The notes under the pieces were generated by a model that worked only from the letters and a program-made list of their open reading frames with translations, made no database searches and was not told where the DNA came from. Positions 44,638-53,854 of a DNA stretch of 64,000 nucleotides are shown here, one piece after another. The stretch lies in the NCBI GenBank assembly GCA_036388675.1, contig DASVRI010000005.1, positions 62,001 to 126,000 of the forward strand, in the 5' to 3' direction. The DNA comes from DASVUS01 sp036388675. GTDB lineage: Bacteria; Armatimonadota; Abditibacteriia; Abditibacteriales; Abditibacteriaceae. Positions within the stretch are counted from its first letter, which is position 1. Every line of letters begins with the position of its first letter. The position numbers and the translations under genes are program-made.

Positions 44638-47010
44638 ATGAAACGCATTTGCATCCAGCCCCGCTGGGCGATTAAAATGGCCTTAACAATGACCACATTA
44701 ACTTCCTTCTCCGGTGCAGCGGCTTCCGGTGCAGCGGCTTCTGGTGCAGCGGCTTCCGGTGCAGCGGCTTCCGGTGCAGCGGCTTCCGGTGCAGCGGCTT
44801 CCGGTGCAGCGGCTTCCGGTGTCGCGGGAGCGCAGGAAAAGCCGCTTTATCTCGATGCCACGAAGCCGCTCGAAGCGCGTGTCGACGATTTGCTGGGGCG
44901 CATGACACTCGAAGAAAAAGTGTCGCTGCTGCACGGCGACTCAAAATTCACTACCAACGCCATTCCGCGCCTGGGCATTCCCCGCCGCTGGATGTCGGAC
45001 GGGCCGCACGGTGTGCGCGAAGACATCGGCCCCGACACCTGGAACCCGGCGGGCCGCACCGATGATTTCGCCACCTATATGCCATGTCTGCTCGGTCTGG
45101 CCGCGACGTGGAACCCCGATCTGGGCCGGGCTTACGGGACGGTCATCGGCGAAGAAGCGCGGGCGCGCGGCAAAGACATCATGCTGGGGCCGGGCTTCAA
45201 CATCCTGCGCACGCCGCTCAACGGGCGCAACTGGGAATATCTGGGCGAAGACCCGCTTCTCGCCTCGCGCATGGCCGTAAATTACGTTCAGGGCATGCAG
45301 GCGCAAGGCGTGGCGGCGTGCGTGAAACATTATGCCCTCAATAATCAGGAAACGCAGCGCGGCTCCGTCAACGTCGAGGTGGACGAACGAGCGTTGCGTG
45401 AAATTTATCTGCCCGCGTTTAAGGCCACCACGCAGGAAGGCGGCGCGTGGGCCGTGATGTCCGCTTACAACCGGTTTCGCGGCGAATACTGCACCGAAAA
45501 CGATTATCTGAACAACACGATTTTAAAAGGCCAGTGGGGCTTTAAAGGCCTCGTGATGTCGGACTGGAGCGGAACACACAGCACGCGCGGCGCGGCGCTG
45601 GGCGGACTGGACCTCGAAATGGGTAGCCGTGAACCCTATGACGAGTTTTTTCTGGCACGCCCATTCCGGGAAGGTTTGCAGCGCGGCGAGTACTCGATGG
45701 CATTACTGGACGACAAAGTGCGCCGCAACCTGCGTGTCATGATCGCTACCGGCGCATTGGGTGAACGTGCGCCGGGCAACATAAACACCCAGGCACATCA
45801 AGACACCGCACGCCGCGTTGCCGAAGAAAGCATTGTGCTGCTGAAAAATCAGGGCGGCGCCTTGCCGCTCGACACATCGAAGATTCAATCGATTGCGGTG
45901 ATCGGCGAGAACGCGAACCTCAAACAGGGTTACGGAGGCGACAGCGCACGCATCAAAGCGTTCTATGAAGTCACCCCGCTGGAAGGTATCTTGCGGCGCG
46001 CGGGCGACCGCGTGAACGTGTCGTTTTCACAGGGTTACAAGCAACCGCCGCGCCGCGCGCGCGGCAGGGCCGATGCAGCGGGCGTGCAAGATTATGAGAC
46101 CAGCCCCGCCGGAGTGCAGGAAGCCGCAACGCTGGTGGAGCGCGCCGTCAAAGCCGCAGCGCAGGCCGATATTGCAGTTGTTTTCGGCGGGCTGAACCAC
46201 AACCGCAACATGGACACCGAAGGCGCCGACCGCCACGACATAAAGTTGCCTTATGGTCAGAATGAACTGATTCGCCGCGTCGTTGCTGCCAATCCGCGCA
46301 CGATCGTGGTGCTGATTTCGGGTGGCCCTGTCGAACTCGGCCCGTGGCTGCAAGATGTGCCCGCCGTAGTCGAGAAGTGGTATTCCGGCATGGAAGGCGG
46401 CAATGCCATTGCGCATGTGCTGTTTGGCGATGTGAACCCGTCCGGTAAACTGCCCTTCACCTTCCCCAAACAATTATCCGACTCACCCGCGCACGCCACC
46501 GGCGATCCGAAACTGTATCCCGGTCAAGACGGCACCGTTCGCTACGACGAAGGTCTTTTAGTCGGTTATCGCTGGTTCGACACCAAGAACATTGAGCCGC
46601 TTTTCCCCTTCGGCTACGGCCTTTCCTATACAACTTTCGAGTACTCGAACCTCAAACTAGCCCCGGGCAACACGCCCAACGGCCCGATTGTGACGGCGCA
46701 GTTCGACATTGCCAATACGGGAACGCGCGACGGCAGTGAAGTAGCGCAGCTTTACATTCACGATGATCGTTCGAGCCTGCCGCGTCCTCTACAAGAACTC
46801 AAGGGATTCCGCAAAGTCGCGCTTAAAGCTGGCGAAAAGCAAAGCGTGACGATTCCGCTCAACGTGGATATGTTTTCCTTTTACGATCCGGCTCGCAAGG
46901 GTTGGGTAGCCGAAGCGGGCGATTTCACCATCTCGGTGGGCAGTTCGTCACGCGACATTCGCTTGAAGGGCGCGTTCAATCTCACCCGTTCAAGCTTTGT
47001 GGCCGACTGA
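44638..47010 (+). CDS. Secreted GH3 beta-glucosidase with repeat-built signal region
   Basis: A 790-residue GH3 enzyme. After the signal region the barrel begins RVDDLLGRMTLEEKVSLLHG, with substrate block RRWMSDGPHGVRED and LGPGFNILRTPLNGRNWEY, and nucleophile Asp309 in GLVMSDWSG. The fibronectin-like domain ends it (GSEVAQLYIHDDRSSLPRPLQELKGF). The first 65 residues contain seven tandem SGAAA units (encoded at 44710-44814) then VAGAQEK, a plausible cleavage site. The same orientation as the preceding GH3 and only 76 bases apart suggests one transcript. Confidence 0.92.
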   Translation: MKRICIQPRWAIKMALTMTTLTSFSGAAASGAAASGAAASGAAASGAAASGAAASGAAASGVAGAQEKPLYLDATKPLEARVDDLLGRMTLEEKVSLLHGDSKFTTNAIPRLGIPRRWMSDGPHGVREDIGPDTWNPAGRTDDFATYMPCLLGLAATWNPDLGRAYGTVIGEEARARGKDIMLGPGFNILRTPLNGRNWEYLGEDPLLASRMAVNYVQGMQAQGVAACVKHYALNNQETQRGSVNVEVDERALREIYLPAFKATTQEGGAWAVMSAYNRFRGEYCTENDYLNNTILKGQWGFKGLVMSDWSGTHSTRGAALGGLDLEMGSREPYDEFFLARPFREGLQRGEYSMALLDDKVRRNLRVMIATGALGERAPGNINTQAHQDTARRVAEESIVLLKNQGGALPLDTSKIQSIAVIGENANLKQGYGGDSARIKAFYEVTPLEGILRRAGDRVNVSFSQGYKQPPRRARGRADAAGVQDYETSPAGVQEAATLVERAVKAAAQADIAVVFGGLNHNRNMDTEGADRHDIKLPYGQNELIRRVVAANPRTIVVLISGGPVELGPWLQDVPAVVEKWYSGMEGGNAIAHVLFGDVNPSGKLPFTFPKQLSDSPAHATGDPKLYPGQDGTVRYDEGLLVGYRWFDTKNIEPLFPFGYGLSYTTFEYSNLKLAPGNTPNGPIVTAQFDIANTGTRDGSEVAQLYIHDDRSSLPRPLQELKGFRKVALKAGEKQSVTIPLNVDMFSFYDPARKGWVAEAGDFTISVGSSSRDIRLKGAFNLTRSSFVAD
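44710..44814 (+). repeat. 15-base minisatellite, seven units, inside the GH3 signal region
   Basis: TCCGGTGCAGCGGCT is repeated seven times head to tail, with one C-to-T change in unit three. Each unit encodes Ser-Gly-Ala-Ala-Ala. Because the unit is a multiple of three, copy number can change without breaking the gene. Confidence 0.97.
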
Positions 47011-47191
47011 AATTAAAAGTGCGCCCTGCAAGCCAGACCGTCGGCCAGCCCTCTGCGACACACCTGAGCAGCCTGCTAGATCCTGAGTACTCACACATTG
47101 GGAATGTCGTTTTTAAGGTTGTCGCCAAAACGTTGGCCGCCGGTAAGTAAGCCGTTGGGTACCAATCAGCAGCTACAGCAGTCGCTACCGT

Positions 47192-47230
47192 AAAGGGTCA
47201 GAGGTTTATCGCCTCTGACCCTTTGTCTTT
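47192..47230 (+). terminator. Intrinsic terminator downstream of the GH3 pair
   Basis: Thirteen-base perfect arms (AAAGGGTCAGAGG at 47192-47204 with 47212-47224) around a 7-base loop, followed by GTCTTTTC. About 180 bases after the second GH3 stop. Confidence 0.85.
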
Positions 47231-47374
47231 TCATATCTATCTGCTTTGGCGCCTGCTTTGGCGCCGGCAAAGCATGAACATCGAAACGCCTGGGGTCACC
47301 AATGGCAATGGTGTTGAGTACGTTAAATCGAAACAGGTGGATTGGCAGTTAATTTCGATGTAACGCACAAGCTG

Positions 47375-47917
47375 ATGTGTTTTGTAACCCCCGGTCATAT
47401 TGGTCGTAATAAGTCGGCTGATGCCAGGAGTCAGCGCACCGACCTAACAACGCATTCCGAAGTCTCTGCACACCCACGGCACCTGCGGCGGCGCGGTTCG
47501 ACACTGGTGGAATTTGCGCTTGTAGTGCCTATTCTTCTCATGCTGCTGATCGGCATCATGGAGTTCGGGTGGCTCGTCAAGAACCACCTACTGGTCGCTA
47601 ATGCGACACGAGAAGGGGCTCGAGCCGCCTCACTGGGCAAAACGACAACTGATGTTCGCACTCGTGTGACCAATTCAGTCGAACCACTTGCGGTGTCCTC
47701 ACCTGACGGCACAATTCTGATGAACTGGTCAGATAACAACGGCGCAGACCACTACTCTTACACCGTGGGCGACAACGGGAGCCGGAACAACGTGCCGGCA
47801 GGCAAATTGATTAGAATCATCGTGCGCACAAAGCACCGGCCATTAACCACCCTGTTTTCATTCTTAACCCAGCGCAATATCGAGGTTTATGTGACCATGC
47901 GCCGCGAGGCCACGTAG
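47375..47917 (+). CDS. TadE-like pseudopilin/assembly protein
   Basis: About 180 residues. RRRGSTLVEFALVVPILLMLLIGIMEFGWLV is the TadE signature: a basic stretch, a small residue, Glu at +5 and a single hydrophobic helix, followed by NHLLVANATREGARAAS. TadE-type proteins are minor components of tight-adherence (Flp) pili. No Tad ATPase, secretin or major Flp pilin gene is present in the window. The start is uncertain: a TTG at 47342 or ATG at 47375 are possible. It precedes a TadG-like gene on the same strand. Confidence 0.85.
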   Translation: MCFVTPGHIGRNKSADARSQRTDLTTHSEVSAHPRHLRRRGSTLVEFALVVPILLMLLIGIMEFGWLVKNHLLVANATREGARAASLGKTTTDVRTRVTNSVEPLAVSSPDGTILMNWSDNNGADHYSYTVGDNGSRNNVPAGKLIRIIVRTKHRPLTTLFSFLTQRNIEVYVTMRREAT

Positions 47918-48056
47918 AAGCCATGTGATCGAATTTTTGAGCCGTTTTGAAACAGGCAGAGTCACTATTGATGCAAGTCGTGTGACAGTTACGATAGTGG
48001 TGCGAAAGTGGGTGAGTTGGAATCAGCAAATGGAGTATCCCTTGAAGAAAGAAATA

Positions 48057-49133
48057 ATGAGCCGCGTGTGGCGCCGGGCAGTGAAGCATGGAGCCAGCAA
48101 TGGCAGAGCACGGCGCAGGGGCAACATCGTCGTCATTGTAGCCGGTTCGATGCTGGGACTACTCGGTTTTGCTGCGCTGGCCGTGGATTACGGCCTTCTT
48201 GTGTCCGATAAGAACCAGTTACAGCGCGCCTGTGATGCGGCGGCGCTCGCCGGAGCGTCACAACTCAAAACCACCAACGATGACACCTTCGACACCGGCC
48301 AGGCGCGTGCTCTGGCCGTCACAGTAGCAATGCAAAATGGTGCCACCGTTGATGCTGCCACCATCACATTCCTTAATAACAACACGGAAATTCGGGTGCC
48401 TTCTACCAAAGTGAGAACGCTGCACATGGCCCAGGCAATCGGTATTCCCACCGCCACTGTCTCGGCAGCCGCCATAGCGGGTGTCAAAGCGGCAGATATG
48501 ACTTACTCGACGGTGGGGCCTAACCGTGTAGTTCCCATTGGTGTTAGTTGGGAGACTTACAACACTTATAAAGGCACTGGTGGGACGCTCAGTCTTAAAC
48601 TCATTCAGCCAAACAAGTCTGCATTCGGTTTTAACGATTACGTTCTGATGGACTTGCGCGGGCCGAATTCAAAAAGTCCGGCGCATATGCTGGATCAAGC
48701 GGCTGGCACAGAGCTACAAACATCTCATATCGGGGACTATGAAACCGCCCTCAATGCAGAGCTTGATTCAGAGGCCAGAAAGCTTCAACAGGGTGCGAAC
48801 TCTCTCTTCGCCAAGTCGGCTTTGTCACCGTGGTATGATTCTTCGACCGTCGGTGTGCGTTACAACGATATTGTGGCCGGCACTTCACCGCGCGACAATC
48901 CACGCGTTGTGAACTTCATCATCACGCCCAGTACAACAATTTCCAATGGCGGAGGAAGCTTCAATACCGAGGTGCAGGGTTTCGTGCAGGTTTACCTGGA
49001 GTCAGTGGACATGGATGGAACTCAACTGAATGTCCGTTTCCTACCGCCAGCCACTTCATCTGATGGACAGGTTGGTGTTGCTCCCGGCAATGTTCCACTT
49101 AGTGGAACGCGCATCATTCAACTGCTCCAGTAG
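48057..49133 (+). CDS. TadG-like protein with putative Flp pilus-assembly N-terminus
   Basis: A 358-residue protein. RRRGNIVVIVAGSMLGLLGFAALAVDYGLLVSDKNQLQRACDAAALAGASQL is the TadG-like N-terminal segment with one membrane helix. The rest is a secreted beta-rich domain without recognised family, containing several Asn/Thr/Gly stretches. AAGAAAG before the ATG at 48057 was used to choose the start over the earlier frame (47925). Forms a pair with the TadE-like gene upstream; both could decorate a surface filament. Confidence 0.8.
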   Translation: MSRVWRRAVKHGASNGRARRRGNIVVIVAGSMLGLLGFAALAVDYGLLVSDKNQLQRACDAAALAGASQLKTTNDDTFDTGQARALAVTVAMQNGATVDAATITFLNNNTEIRVPSTKVRTLHMAQAIGIPTATVSAAAIAGVKAADMTYSTVGPNRVVPIGVSWETYNTYKGTGGTLSLKLIQPNKSAFGFNDYVLMDLRGPNSKSPAHMLDQAAGTELQTSHIGDYETALNAELDSEARKLQQGANSLFAKSALSPWYDSSTVGVRYNDIVAGTSPRDNPRVVNFIITPSTTISNGGGSFNTEVQGFVQVYLESVDMDGTQLNVRFLPPATSSDGQVGVAPGNVPLSGTRIIQLLQ

Positions 49134-49593
49134 CAACCCGTGTGCGCTCAAAAGCACACACAGGCTGGTCATATAACGCCTGAAGGTCGGAGACTACCAA
49201 CCGCAAGCGAGAGCGCGCGGGCTGTATCATCTCAAGCAAGCCCGCGTTCTCCCGCTTGCAGTTAGTGAAGCGCAGCGTCGCTTCTTATCCTTACACAGCG
49301 CCCTTGTAGCATCATGCTGAATATTTTCGGATGCACTGAACCACATATCGGTTGCCACTGGCTCACGGTTGCGATTGCATATTCCACAACGGTTGTAGTG
49401 CTGGTATAATCATTCAACCTGTTTACGTTTGCTCAAAAAGCAGCGCTCTTGCTCAAAAGCAGCGCTCTGATGAATCGTTATTCAACTCAACTGGTTCTTT
49501 GATTCAGTTCTATGCACTATACGACGCCTTGCGTCGATTACGTTGCGTGTTTTGTGTTGATGTTCAACATATTCAGCTCCATCTCTATGGAGA
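49134..49593. other. Intergenic region with hairpins and promoter of the GH26 gene
   Basis: The left side has a small hairpin (49140-49145 with 49154-49159) and a long imperfect one (49203-49223 with 49239-49259), likely the terminator of the tadE-tadG unit. A 20-base direct repeat containing GCTCAAAAGCAGCGCTC sits near 49429-49468, one copy with an extra A. A promoter is annotated separately. Confidence 0.6.
49382..49410 (+). promoter_or_regulatory. Candidate sigma-70-type promoter for the GH26 gene
   Basis: TTCCAC (49382-49387) and a consensus TATAAT (49405-49410) are separated by 17 bases, about 200 bases before the GH26 start. The direct repeat lies just downstream, in what would be the leader. 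Confidence 0.5.
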
Positions 49594-49614
49594 TTGAGTA
49601 CTAAGGGGACTATA

Positions 49615-50619
49615 ATGATGCGCCGATGCCTTCGACTAACCTTGCTGATGCTGACCTTGATCTGTGTATCCGCCTTAACCGATTCTCCTCTTATGGCCAG
49701 TACTCCTGTGACACCCAACGCTTCTCCCGAAGCAAGAGCCCTGCTGAACTACCTGCACGCCATGTATGGCAAGAAGACTCTTTCCGGCCAGATGTGGGTT
49801 CCCTGGGGAATTGACGAGATTGATACCGTGAAGAATATAACCGGTAAGTTCCCTGCGATTCGTGGCCAGGATTATATCCATGAGAACGCCAACGAGCGGG
49901 AAAACCAGTTGGCTATGGAATGGTGGAAGGCCGGGGGTATTCCAACCATCATGTGGCACTGGGGAGCGCCCACCAAAGGCGAGGGCTACGACCAGAGCAA
50001 GATGACTATCGACATCGACAAATGCTTCGTGCCCGGCACCCCGGAACACACCGCGATGTGGAGCGATCTCAAGCGCATTGCAGACCACCTGACCGTGCTC
50101 CGCGACGCTCATGTGCCAATCTTGTGGCGTCCCATGCACGAGTGCGACGGAAATTGGTTTTGGTATGGAAAGGGTGGCGGCGAGCGCTTCGGTCGGCTTT
50201 GGCGCACCATGTTTGACTATTTCGTGCATGAACGAAAACTCAACAACTTGATCTGGGTGCTGTGTCACACAGGAGACCCCAAAGCCGATTGGAACCCCGG
50301 CAAGCAGTATTTCGATCTGGCCGGTCCCGATACCTATGGTCGGGGTATTCAGGAAGGTCTGTTTAACAAGGTGAAAGCGATACATGGCGACGCAATTCCC
50401 ATCCCTTATCACGAATGCGGCACCATTCCTGATCCTGATGAAAGCTTTCAAAAGAAGGTCACGTGGTCTTGGTGGATGCTCTGGCACACCGGTCACCTCA
50501 CCAATCACAATCGAGATGCACTGATCCGTGCCTACAATCACGACCTGGTCATCACCCGGGACGAGTTGCCCAACATCATGGACTACCTCAAGTCAGAAAC
50601 ACCCACACCAGCCCGATAG
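49615..50619 (+). CDS. Secreted GH26 beta-mannanase-like hydrolase
   Basis: A 334-residue protein with a signal peptide (RRCLRLTLLMLTLICVSAL). LSGQMWVPWGIDEID opens the GH26 barrel; ILWRPMHECDGNWFWYG provides the acid/base Glu176 and IPYHECGTIPDPDE the nucleophile Glu267. Members hydrolyse beta-1,4-mannan. AGGGGA seven bases before the ATG at 49615 fixes the start over the upstream one. It stands alone between hairpins but fits the plant-polysaccharide theme of the region. Confidence 0.93.
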   Translation: MMRRCLRLTLLMLTLICVSALTDSPLMASTPVTPNASPEARALLNYLHAMYGKKTLSGQMWVPWGIDEIDTVKNITGKFPAIRGQDYIHENANERENQLAMEWWKAGGIPTIMWHWGAPTKGEGYDQSKMTIDIDKCFVPGTPEHTAMWSDLKRIADHLTVLRDAHVPILWRPMHECDGNWFWYGKGGGERFGRLWRTMFDYFVHERKLNNLIWVLCHTGDPKADWNPGKQYFDLAGPDTYGRGIQEGLFNKVKAIHGDAIPIPYHECGTIPDPDESFQKKVTWSWWMLWHTGHLTNHNRDALIRAYNHDLVITRDELPNIMDYLKSETPTPAR

Positions 50620-51094
50620 AATCTCGCATGACGGAAGAGTTATCAGCACTAACACAAGACATTTGCTCACAGTGCAAGCTCCCGTTGCAAGCTCCCCATA
50701 CTTCAAGCGGCAGCGGCTGACTTTCATACATCAGCCGCTGCCTAGAAAGCTCGTAAAACGGCTCTGATTTGTGGCATCACAATCCTGATTATTTAGGTAT
50801 GAGAATCTACCTAAAACAGGAGCAATATGCCGTCAAGAATCGCTCGAGTACTCGCAACGGTAAAAACTCAGTCAGCGTAAATTCAGGACACGACTTCATC
50901 TGAATCCCAACGACTCAAGCTTACCCGCCGCCGGAAGTCGGAGCGACGAAGTTCGTGTAATCAGCCATTCCCACTTAATATGATGTTTAACCTGTAGAGC
51001 CGGAAGTAGGGAGCTGTGAAATACTCTGTAAATCTCTTTATGTGATGAAGGGCGGTTCCAACGTCCTTTGAAGTTGCACACGTTCAACGCCACA
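50620..51094. other. Convergent intergenic region with last palindrome copy
   Basis: About 475 bases between GH26 (plus) and the phosphatase (minus). Contains a strong hairpin (listed separately) and the right-most GAGTACTC copy, at 50846-50853. No coding frame of its own. Confidence 0.5.
50709..50742 (+). terminator. Hairpin after the GH26 gene
   Basis: Perfect 12-base arms, GGCAGCGGCTGA (50709-50720) and its complement (50731-50742), with a 10-base loop. No T-run follows, so it may act with Rho or as an mRNA-stabilising stem. Confidence 0.6.
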
Positions 51095-53104
51095 CTACGC
51101 ACCAAACTTTTGTCTCCTATCCGCACCAAGGTGCGCTAGTTCCACTCCCATCAAACACACATCATCCTCGAATTCCGCGCTACCCGAAAACTGCTGAACT
51201 TCGGCTAACAAGTCATCGAATAAAGATGTTGTTGGCATTCCTCTGCGCGCATCAACCGCTTTCAACAATCGATCCTCACCGTACTCTCCAGTGGGGCCTT
51301 CAACTTCGAAAACGCCGTCGGTGAAGAGCATCACTAAATCGTTGAGGTGAAGTTGGCACATTGAGTTCTGATAGTGGGCTTCTTTGAAGATGCCGAGGGC
51401 CGGTCCAGAAGTGCTCTGCGCATTGGGCAAGGGTTCAACCACGCCTGCCTCACGTTGCACCCACAAAGGACTGGGATGACCTGCATTAGCGTACAGCATT
51501 TCACCACTTCTCGCGTCAACAACAAGGTAAAATGCCGAAGCAAACATCGGGGTATGAGCCTGCTGCAAGATAGCCAGCAAGTGGTGGTTGATCGCAGTCA
51601 GAAATTGGCTTGGATCTGAGGAGACCGTCGGTTGCTGTCCCACGATGGCACGCAGCATTGCCGTGATCAGAGCGGAGCGCACACCGTGCCCCATCACGTC
51701 ACAGATGAAGACACCCGCAGTGAAATCGGATAGTGGCAGGACGTCAAAGAAATCTCCACTTACAGCCGCTGCCGGGCGATAGCAGTGGGTGAAGCGCAAG
51801 GAGCTGTCCTGTGGCGTGGCGTCAAGCGGAAAGGAAGGGTATTGCTGGGGTAGAAAAGCCTGTTGGAGTTGGCGTGCCATGCTGAGGTCGCTTTGCATGT
51901 GTCTGTTTTTCTTGTCCAACTCCTGATTGGCGTGATGCAGTTCCTGCGTGCGGTGAGTTACACGCTGCTCCAGAACTTCATTAAGTTCCTTGAGCGCCTC
52001 CTCAGCGCGGTGACGTTCCGCCACGCGAGCTTCGAGCGAGGCGGCCATTTCGTCAAAGGAGTGCGCCAGGGAGCCTAACTCGCTATCTCCACTTAACCCG
52101 CTGCGCACGCTGAGATCACCAGCGCTCATGCGTTTGGTGGCCTTGAGGAGAACTCTCACCTGTCGTAACACAAAAGCGTCGCTGCCCCACCACGCTGCTG
52201 CCAGCGCCAGCAAGCTTACCAGGCCAAGAGCAACCAGATTGCGTCGCAGCGTTTGTTGCGCTTGGGCATATGCAACCGTCCTGGGAATGCCTGCACTGAT
52301 AAAAACATCGCCCCGCCCGAGCGCACCAGGCAAGCGTGTGAAGGCGGAGAGGCGCAGCACTCCATCGACTCCGACTGCCTCAGTTGTGCCGTCGCCGCGC
52401 CGCAACAAAGCGAGTTGAATAAGAGGCGCATCCGGCAGAGAACGGCCAACCCATTTTTCTGTGGATGTCGTGGGGTAACGGGCGAGGATCTTGCCCTGGC
52501 CGTCAAACACGGTGAGTACTGAACCAGGTGGCAACTGCGCGCGGGCGAGAAGTTGATTGAGCCAACTTAAGTCCAACGCAGCATAGACAACAGCTTGAAC
52601 CTTTCCCTGGTCGTTGAATACAGGATGAGCTACGTTGATAGCGGCTTTGCCCGTAATGCGACCAATTTGGTACTCGCCCACCGCAAAGGCGCGGGTCGCT
52701 ACGGCGCGGCGAAAGTAGCTCCGATCGCTGAGGTTGACTCGCCCTTTGGTGGGACGAGCACTGGCAAAGACATCTCCCTGGAGATCAATGGCTCCCAGGT
52801 TGGCATACACAGGATATTGTTTTTGAAGGTTGGCAAAGAGCGCGTTACAAGCCTTGGCGTCACGTTGCCTTACTCCATCCAGAGCCGCCAGGGTGAAGAG
52901 TAGTTGGCGTGTCTCCTTAACCGACTGTTCGGCATTCGTGGCGGCGATGCGCACCAGGCGTAACGCATCTTCCTTCACCTGGGCACTGGCGGCTCTTTGT
53001 TGCTCCAAGCCATTGTAAAGAATCAATCCCAGTGCCGGCAAAATGGCCAATAGCACCAGCAACAGCAAGCGAAAACGCAGGCTGGAAAAGCAGAATTGCT
53101 TCAT
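51095..53104 (-). CDS. dCache-HAMP-SpoIIE (PP2C-type) sensor phosphatase
   Basis: A protein of 669 residues. One N-terminal membrane helix (LLLLVLLAILPALGLILY), an extracytoplasmic dCache-like sensor (about 40-285; SDRSYFRRAVATRAFAVGEYQIG), a second helix, a HAMP domain (VLLKATKRMSAGDLSVR) and coiled coil, and a SpoIIE phosphatase domain (QLQQAFLPQ, VSGDFFDVLPL, VFICDVMGHGVRSAL, NAGHPSPLW, LFTDGVFEVE). It would sense an external signal and dephosphorylate an anti-anti-sigma protein. It is the second RsbU-like enzyme of the window, with different sensors but related catalytic ends. Start at 53104 (MKQFCF). Lacks any GAGTACTC copy. Confidence 0.9.
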   Translation of the reverse strand: MKQFCFSSLRFRLLLLVLLAILPALGLILYNGLEQQRAASAQVKEDALRLVRIAATNAEQSVKETRQLLFTLAALDGVRQRDAKACNALFANLQKQYPVYANLGAIDLQGDVFASARPTKGRVNLSDRSYFRRAVATRAFAVGEYQIGRITGKAAINVAHPVFNDQGKVQAVVYAALDLSWLNQLLARAQLPPGSVLTVFDGQGKILARYPTTSTEKWVGRSLPDAPLIQLALLRRGDGTTEAVGVDGVLRLSAFTRLPGALGRGDVFISAGIPRTVAYAQAQQTLRRNLVALGLVSLLALAAAWWGSDAFVLRQVRVLLKATKRMSAGDLSVRSGLSGDSELGSLAHSFDEMAASLEARVAERHRAEEALKELNEVLEQRVTHRTQELHHANQELDKKNRHMQSDLSMARQLQQAFLPQQYPSFPLDATPQDSSLRFTHCYRPAAAVSGDFFDVLPLSDFTAGVFICDVMGHGVRSALITAMLRAIVGQQPTVSSDPSQFLTAINHHLLAILQQAHTPMFASAFYLVVDARSGEMLYANAGHPSPLWVQREAGVVEPLPNAQSTSGPALGIFKEAHYQNSMCQLHLNDLVMLFTDGVFEVEGPTGEYGEDRLLKAVDARRGMPTTSLFDDLLAEVQQFSGSAEFEDDVCLMGVELAHLGADRRQKFGA

Positions 53105-53808
53105 AGTAGTCCAATGCTTAAGAGCACAGCTTAAGAGCACCGTGAAACTGGAGCGTGAATGGATTGAAAGTGAAATAGAATCATTTTGGGCACTGGCTAT
53201 ACTGATAACACACTTTTCCTATTCGACACTCTCATCAAAGTTGGTATGTTGCAGCGTCAGCCGTTCTAACCTTCTCGATGTCCTCATCCTATGAGGCAAA
53301 GCGAAGCGAAACCTGGCGCTTTGCGCCTGAAGTGGCGCCATGCAGGCCAGGGATCTCATGCTGCCCAGGAATACAAAGGCAAAACCCATAGCTGCATATT
53401 GAAGGTCTGCGTAACGTTCCTGCGTAGAACGTTCCTGAGTGGAACTGCCTTGTAAAGCTATCGGGAACCGACAGCAAGTAGCATGTTACGAGTATCTAGT
53501 AACTCTGCTGGCGGCCCAGCACCAAGATCTAGTCTTATCCTATATTGTCGGGACTGCACGCCATGCTGCTATAGAGCGTGCCCCATTCTGGCTGAGTACA
53601 GACTAAGCGACCGCTGCACGGACATCGCGCAGGGTCTAGCATATGGATGTGCAATCCTTTGAAGCTGCCTCAAGGGCAGATAATTCAGCTCTTTAAGGTG
53701 AATTTTGGTGCCCGGTTTCCGGCTGTTGGTGGCTGAACGAAGTGACTCAGAACGGCTGAACTCTTGCGCTGTACTCGTTCGTAAAACTGAAGAGGATGAA
53801 GACGTAGA
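53105..53808. other. Gene-free stretch before the island boundary
   Basis: About 700 bases with no credible coding frame. AACGTTCCTG is repeated around 53412 and 53427. Short GC-rich inverted words (CTGGCGCTTTGCGCC) near 53311. Codon-like bias is absent; open frames here are short and overlap each other. Confidence 0.4.
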
Positions 53809-53854
53809 TGGAGCCAAGCGGGATCGAACCGCTGACCCCCTGAATGCAAATCAG
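53809..53854 (-). tRNA. 3' fragment of tRNA-Ala(TGC); possible attachment site
   Basis: Read on the minus strand, CTGATTTGCATTCAG forms the anticodon stem-loop with TGC in position, followed by a variable loop, T arm AGCGGTTCGATCCCGCT and acceptor TGGCTCCA. These are the normal 3' half of tRNA-Ala. The 5' half (D arm and matching acceptor strand) is absent: bases beyond 53854 only weakly mimic a 5' arm, and no D-stem forms. Integration at tRNA 3' ends leaves just such a partial copy, so this is best read as an att-type scar at the edge of the island. Confidence 0.7.

Larger units (their letters stand above)
776..50853. repeat. Highly iterated palindrome GAGTACTC (40 dispersed copies)
   Basis: Exact copies start at 776, 1736, 2929, 7339, 9798, 11070, 12019, 13423, 13971, 15098, 15619, 16730, 17653, 18112, 19037, 20944, 22241, 23073, 23791, 24344, 25159, 26074, 27140, 28384, 29518, 30700, 33050, 33578, 34196, 34841, 38108, 39378, 39776, 40573, 42057, 43072, 45688, 46639, 47085 and 50846. 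Thirty-three of the 40 fit YGAGTACTCR and 16 are the full ten-base palindrome CGAGTACTCG. Twenty-nine lie inside genes and use all three frames (13 as GTA-CTC, usually Arg-Val-Leu; 7 as Glu-Tyr-Ser; 9 as Ser-Thr), so the constraint is on DNA, not protein. Eleven are intergenic or at gene borders. By base composition fewer than one copy would be expected. Counted by eye. Confidence 0.95.

Noticed and set aside
44710..44814. Possible CRISPR-like array of short repeats
   Set aside because: Units are 15 bases, directly adjacent with no spacers, in frame within a gene; it is a coding minisatellite.
776..50853. GAGTACTC as binding site of a single transcription factor
   Set aside because: Most copies are inside genes in all three frames and far from promoters; spacing is about one per gene rather than per operon.
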